A stretch of 5,369 bases of DNA from Clostridiales bacterium (GTDB taxonomy: Bacteria; Bacillota; Clostridia; Christensenellales; JAISNN01). Below the pieces are notes generated by a model. That model was not told the origin of the DNA. It made no database searches and saw only the letters and a program-made list of their open reading frames with translations. The translations under genes and the position numbers were made by a program. This document shows positions 4,792 through 5,369 of the stretch, in pieces (positions within the stretch are counted from its first letter, which is position 1; every line of letters begins with the position of its first letter). The stretch is taken from assembly GCA_031273965.1 (NCBI GenBank), contig JAISQX010000210.1, positions 1 through 5,369 of the forward strand. The letters are read 5' to 3'.

Positions 4792-5369
4792 CTAAACAAA
4801 CAATCTTTTACTCGACACCGCGATTGTGCCGTCTTTGTTTTCAAAAGAAAAAAGCGTTCCCCCGCGGTTGCCGTTATCCCAATCATTGTGAACGTATATG
4901 TCGCCCGTCTTTACGACGGACGTATAGGTTATGCCGTCAAATATTACGGAATATCCGTCGCAATGATTGTGCCCGGAAACTATTTGTTTAGTGCTGTCCA
5001 AGCTTTTTATAACTTCAAAAAACTCGTCGTTTTGCGCGTATTCATAATACGAAGACAGCGTTAAAATCTCGTAGCCCTTGTTCCCTTCGGCTTTATACGC
5101 CTCCCTAAACGCTTTATATTCGGCGGTTTCATAACCAAATTCGCTCTCGACGTCAAAAGGGTCAGTTCCGTAAAGATATTTGTCCTCCGGAGAAATCAGC
5201 TTATCCGCATATCCCAATACGCTTCCCGCATAAGTTAGTTTCGCCGCATAAGCCGCGGCATGGAACGGTATATGCGCCAAAAGCATGGTTTCAATATTTT
5301 TGCCCGCCTCGGTCTTTAATCCGGTCACAACCCATTCATACCAACCGATTTGATTCTTTGTAACGCCGG
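4792..5369 (-). CDS. Calcineurin-like metallophosphoesterase (partial, C-terminal part)
   Basis: The frame is open to the right edge, so the gene starts outside the window. About 191 C-terminal residues are visible and the stop is TAG at 4794-4792. An in-frame GTG at 5328-5326 is not the real start, because the reading continues upstream with a family-like segment (QIGWYEWV). Two metal-binding motifs of the calcineurin-like fold are present: AHIPFH and GHNH followed by CDGYSV. A strand then follows with VVKTGDIY and a GGTLFSFE ending, as in purple-acid or DCR2-like phosphatases. The N-terminal DxH, GDxxD and GNHD motifs would lie outside. The enzyme would be a two-metal phosphomonoesterase or phosphodiesterase; the substrate cannot be told. 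Whether it is secreted cannot be seen without the N-terminus. Confidence 0.85.
   Translation of the reverse strand, partial: GVTKNQIGWYEWVVTGLKTEAGKNIETMLLAHIPFHAAAYAAKLTYAGSVLGYADKLISPEDKYLYGTDPFDVESEFGYETAEYKAFREAYKAEGNKGYEILTLSSYYEYAQNDEFFEVIKSLDSTKQIVSGHNHCDGYSVIFDGITYTSVVKTGDIYVHNDWDNGNRGGTLFSFENKDGTIAVSSKRLFV

Noticed and set aside
4686..4991. Plus-strand frame of 101 codons after DUF4364
   Set aside because: It crosses the bidirectional terminator and then runs antisense to the phosphoesterase. It has no own initiation signals.

Overview
The window looks like a piece of chromosome from a low-to-moderate GC, Gram-positive-type anaerobe, most likely an uncultured member of the Clostridia. 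Four things suggest this: a DUF4364 protein (a family typical of Clostridia), strong AGGAGG-type ribosome binding sites, TTGACA/TATAAT-type promoters, and a lipoprotein with a Firmicutes-style lipobox. The lineage is an inference. No mobile element, CRISPR array, tRNA or rRNA was seen.

Layout, left to right. Positions 1-660 (minus strand) hold the conserved rpsO-pnp order. The first 8 codons of what is probably pnp lie at 1-24 behind a strong ribosome binding site. Before it come a hairpin, a -10-like box and a 17-bp stem-loop that directly follows the rpsO stop. The rpsO gene (178-654) encodes ribosomal protein S15 with an unusual acidic N-terminal extension of about 70 residues, built from four 13-residue repeats. 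Its upstream region has a recognisable promoter (769-797) and a structured leader of about 107 nt that could be an autoregulatory S15 site. Positions 798-970 show no gene.

Positions 1071-2603 (minus) encode a 510-residue lipoprotein of unknown function with beta-propeller-like repeats. Its promoter is a perfect consensus (2668-2696) and its terminator is at 972-1006. Positions 2604-3109 separate this gene from a divergent one. They hold both promoters, an unexplained imperfect palindrome (2852-2919) and a structured leader.

Positions 3110-4693 (plus) are probably a two-gene operon. The first gene is a medium-chain dehydrogenase homologue that has lost most of the zinc ligands and much of the glycine motif of its family. 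The second is a DUF4364 winged-helix-type protein. A near-perfect 20-bp bidirectional terminator at 4713-4755 separates this operon from a convergent metallophosphoesterase gene (4792 to the right edge), of which only the C-terminal part is present.

I found no clear multi-gene novel system. The most interesting items are the repeat-extended S15 with its leader, the degenerate dehydrogenase with its leader, and the palindrome in the divergent intergenic region.
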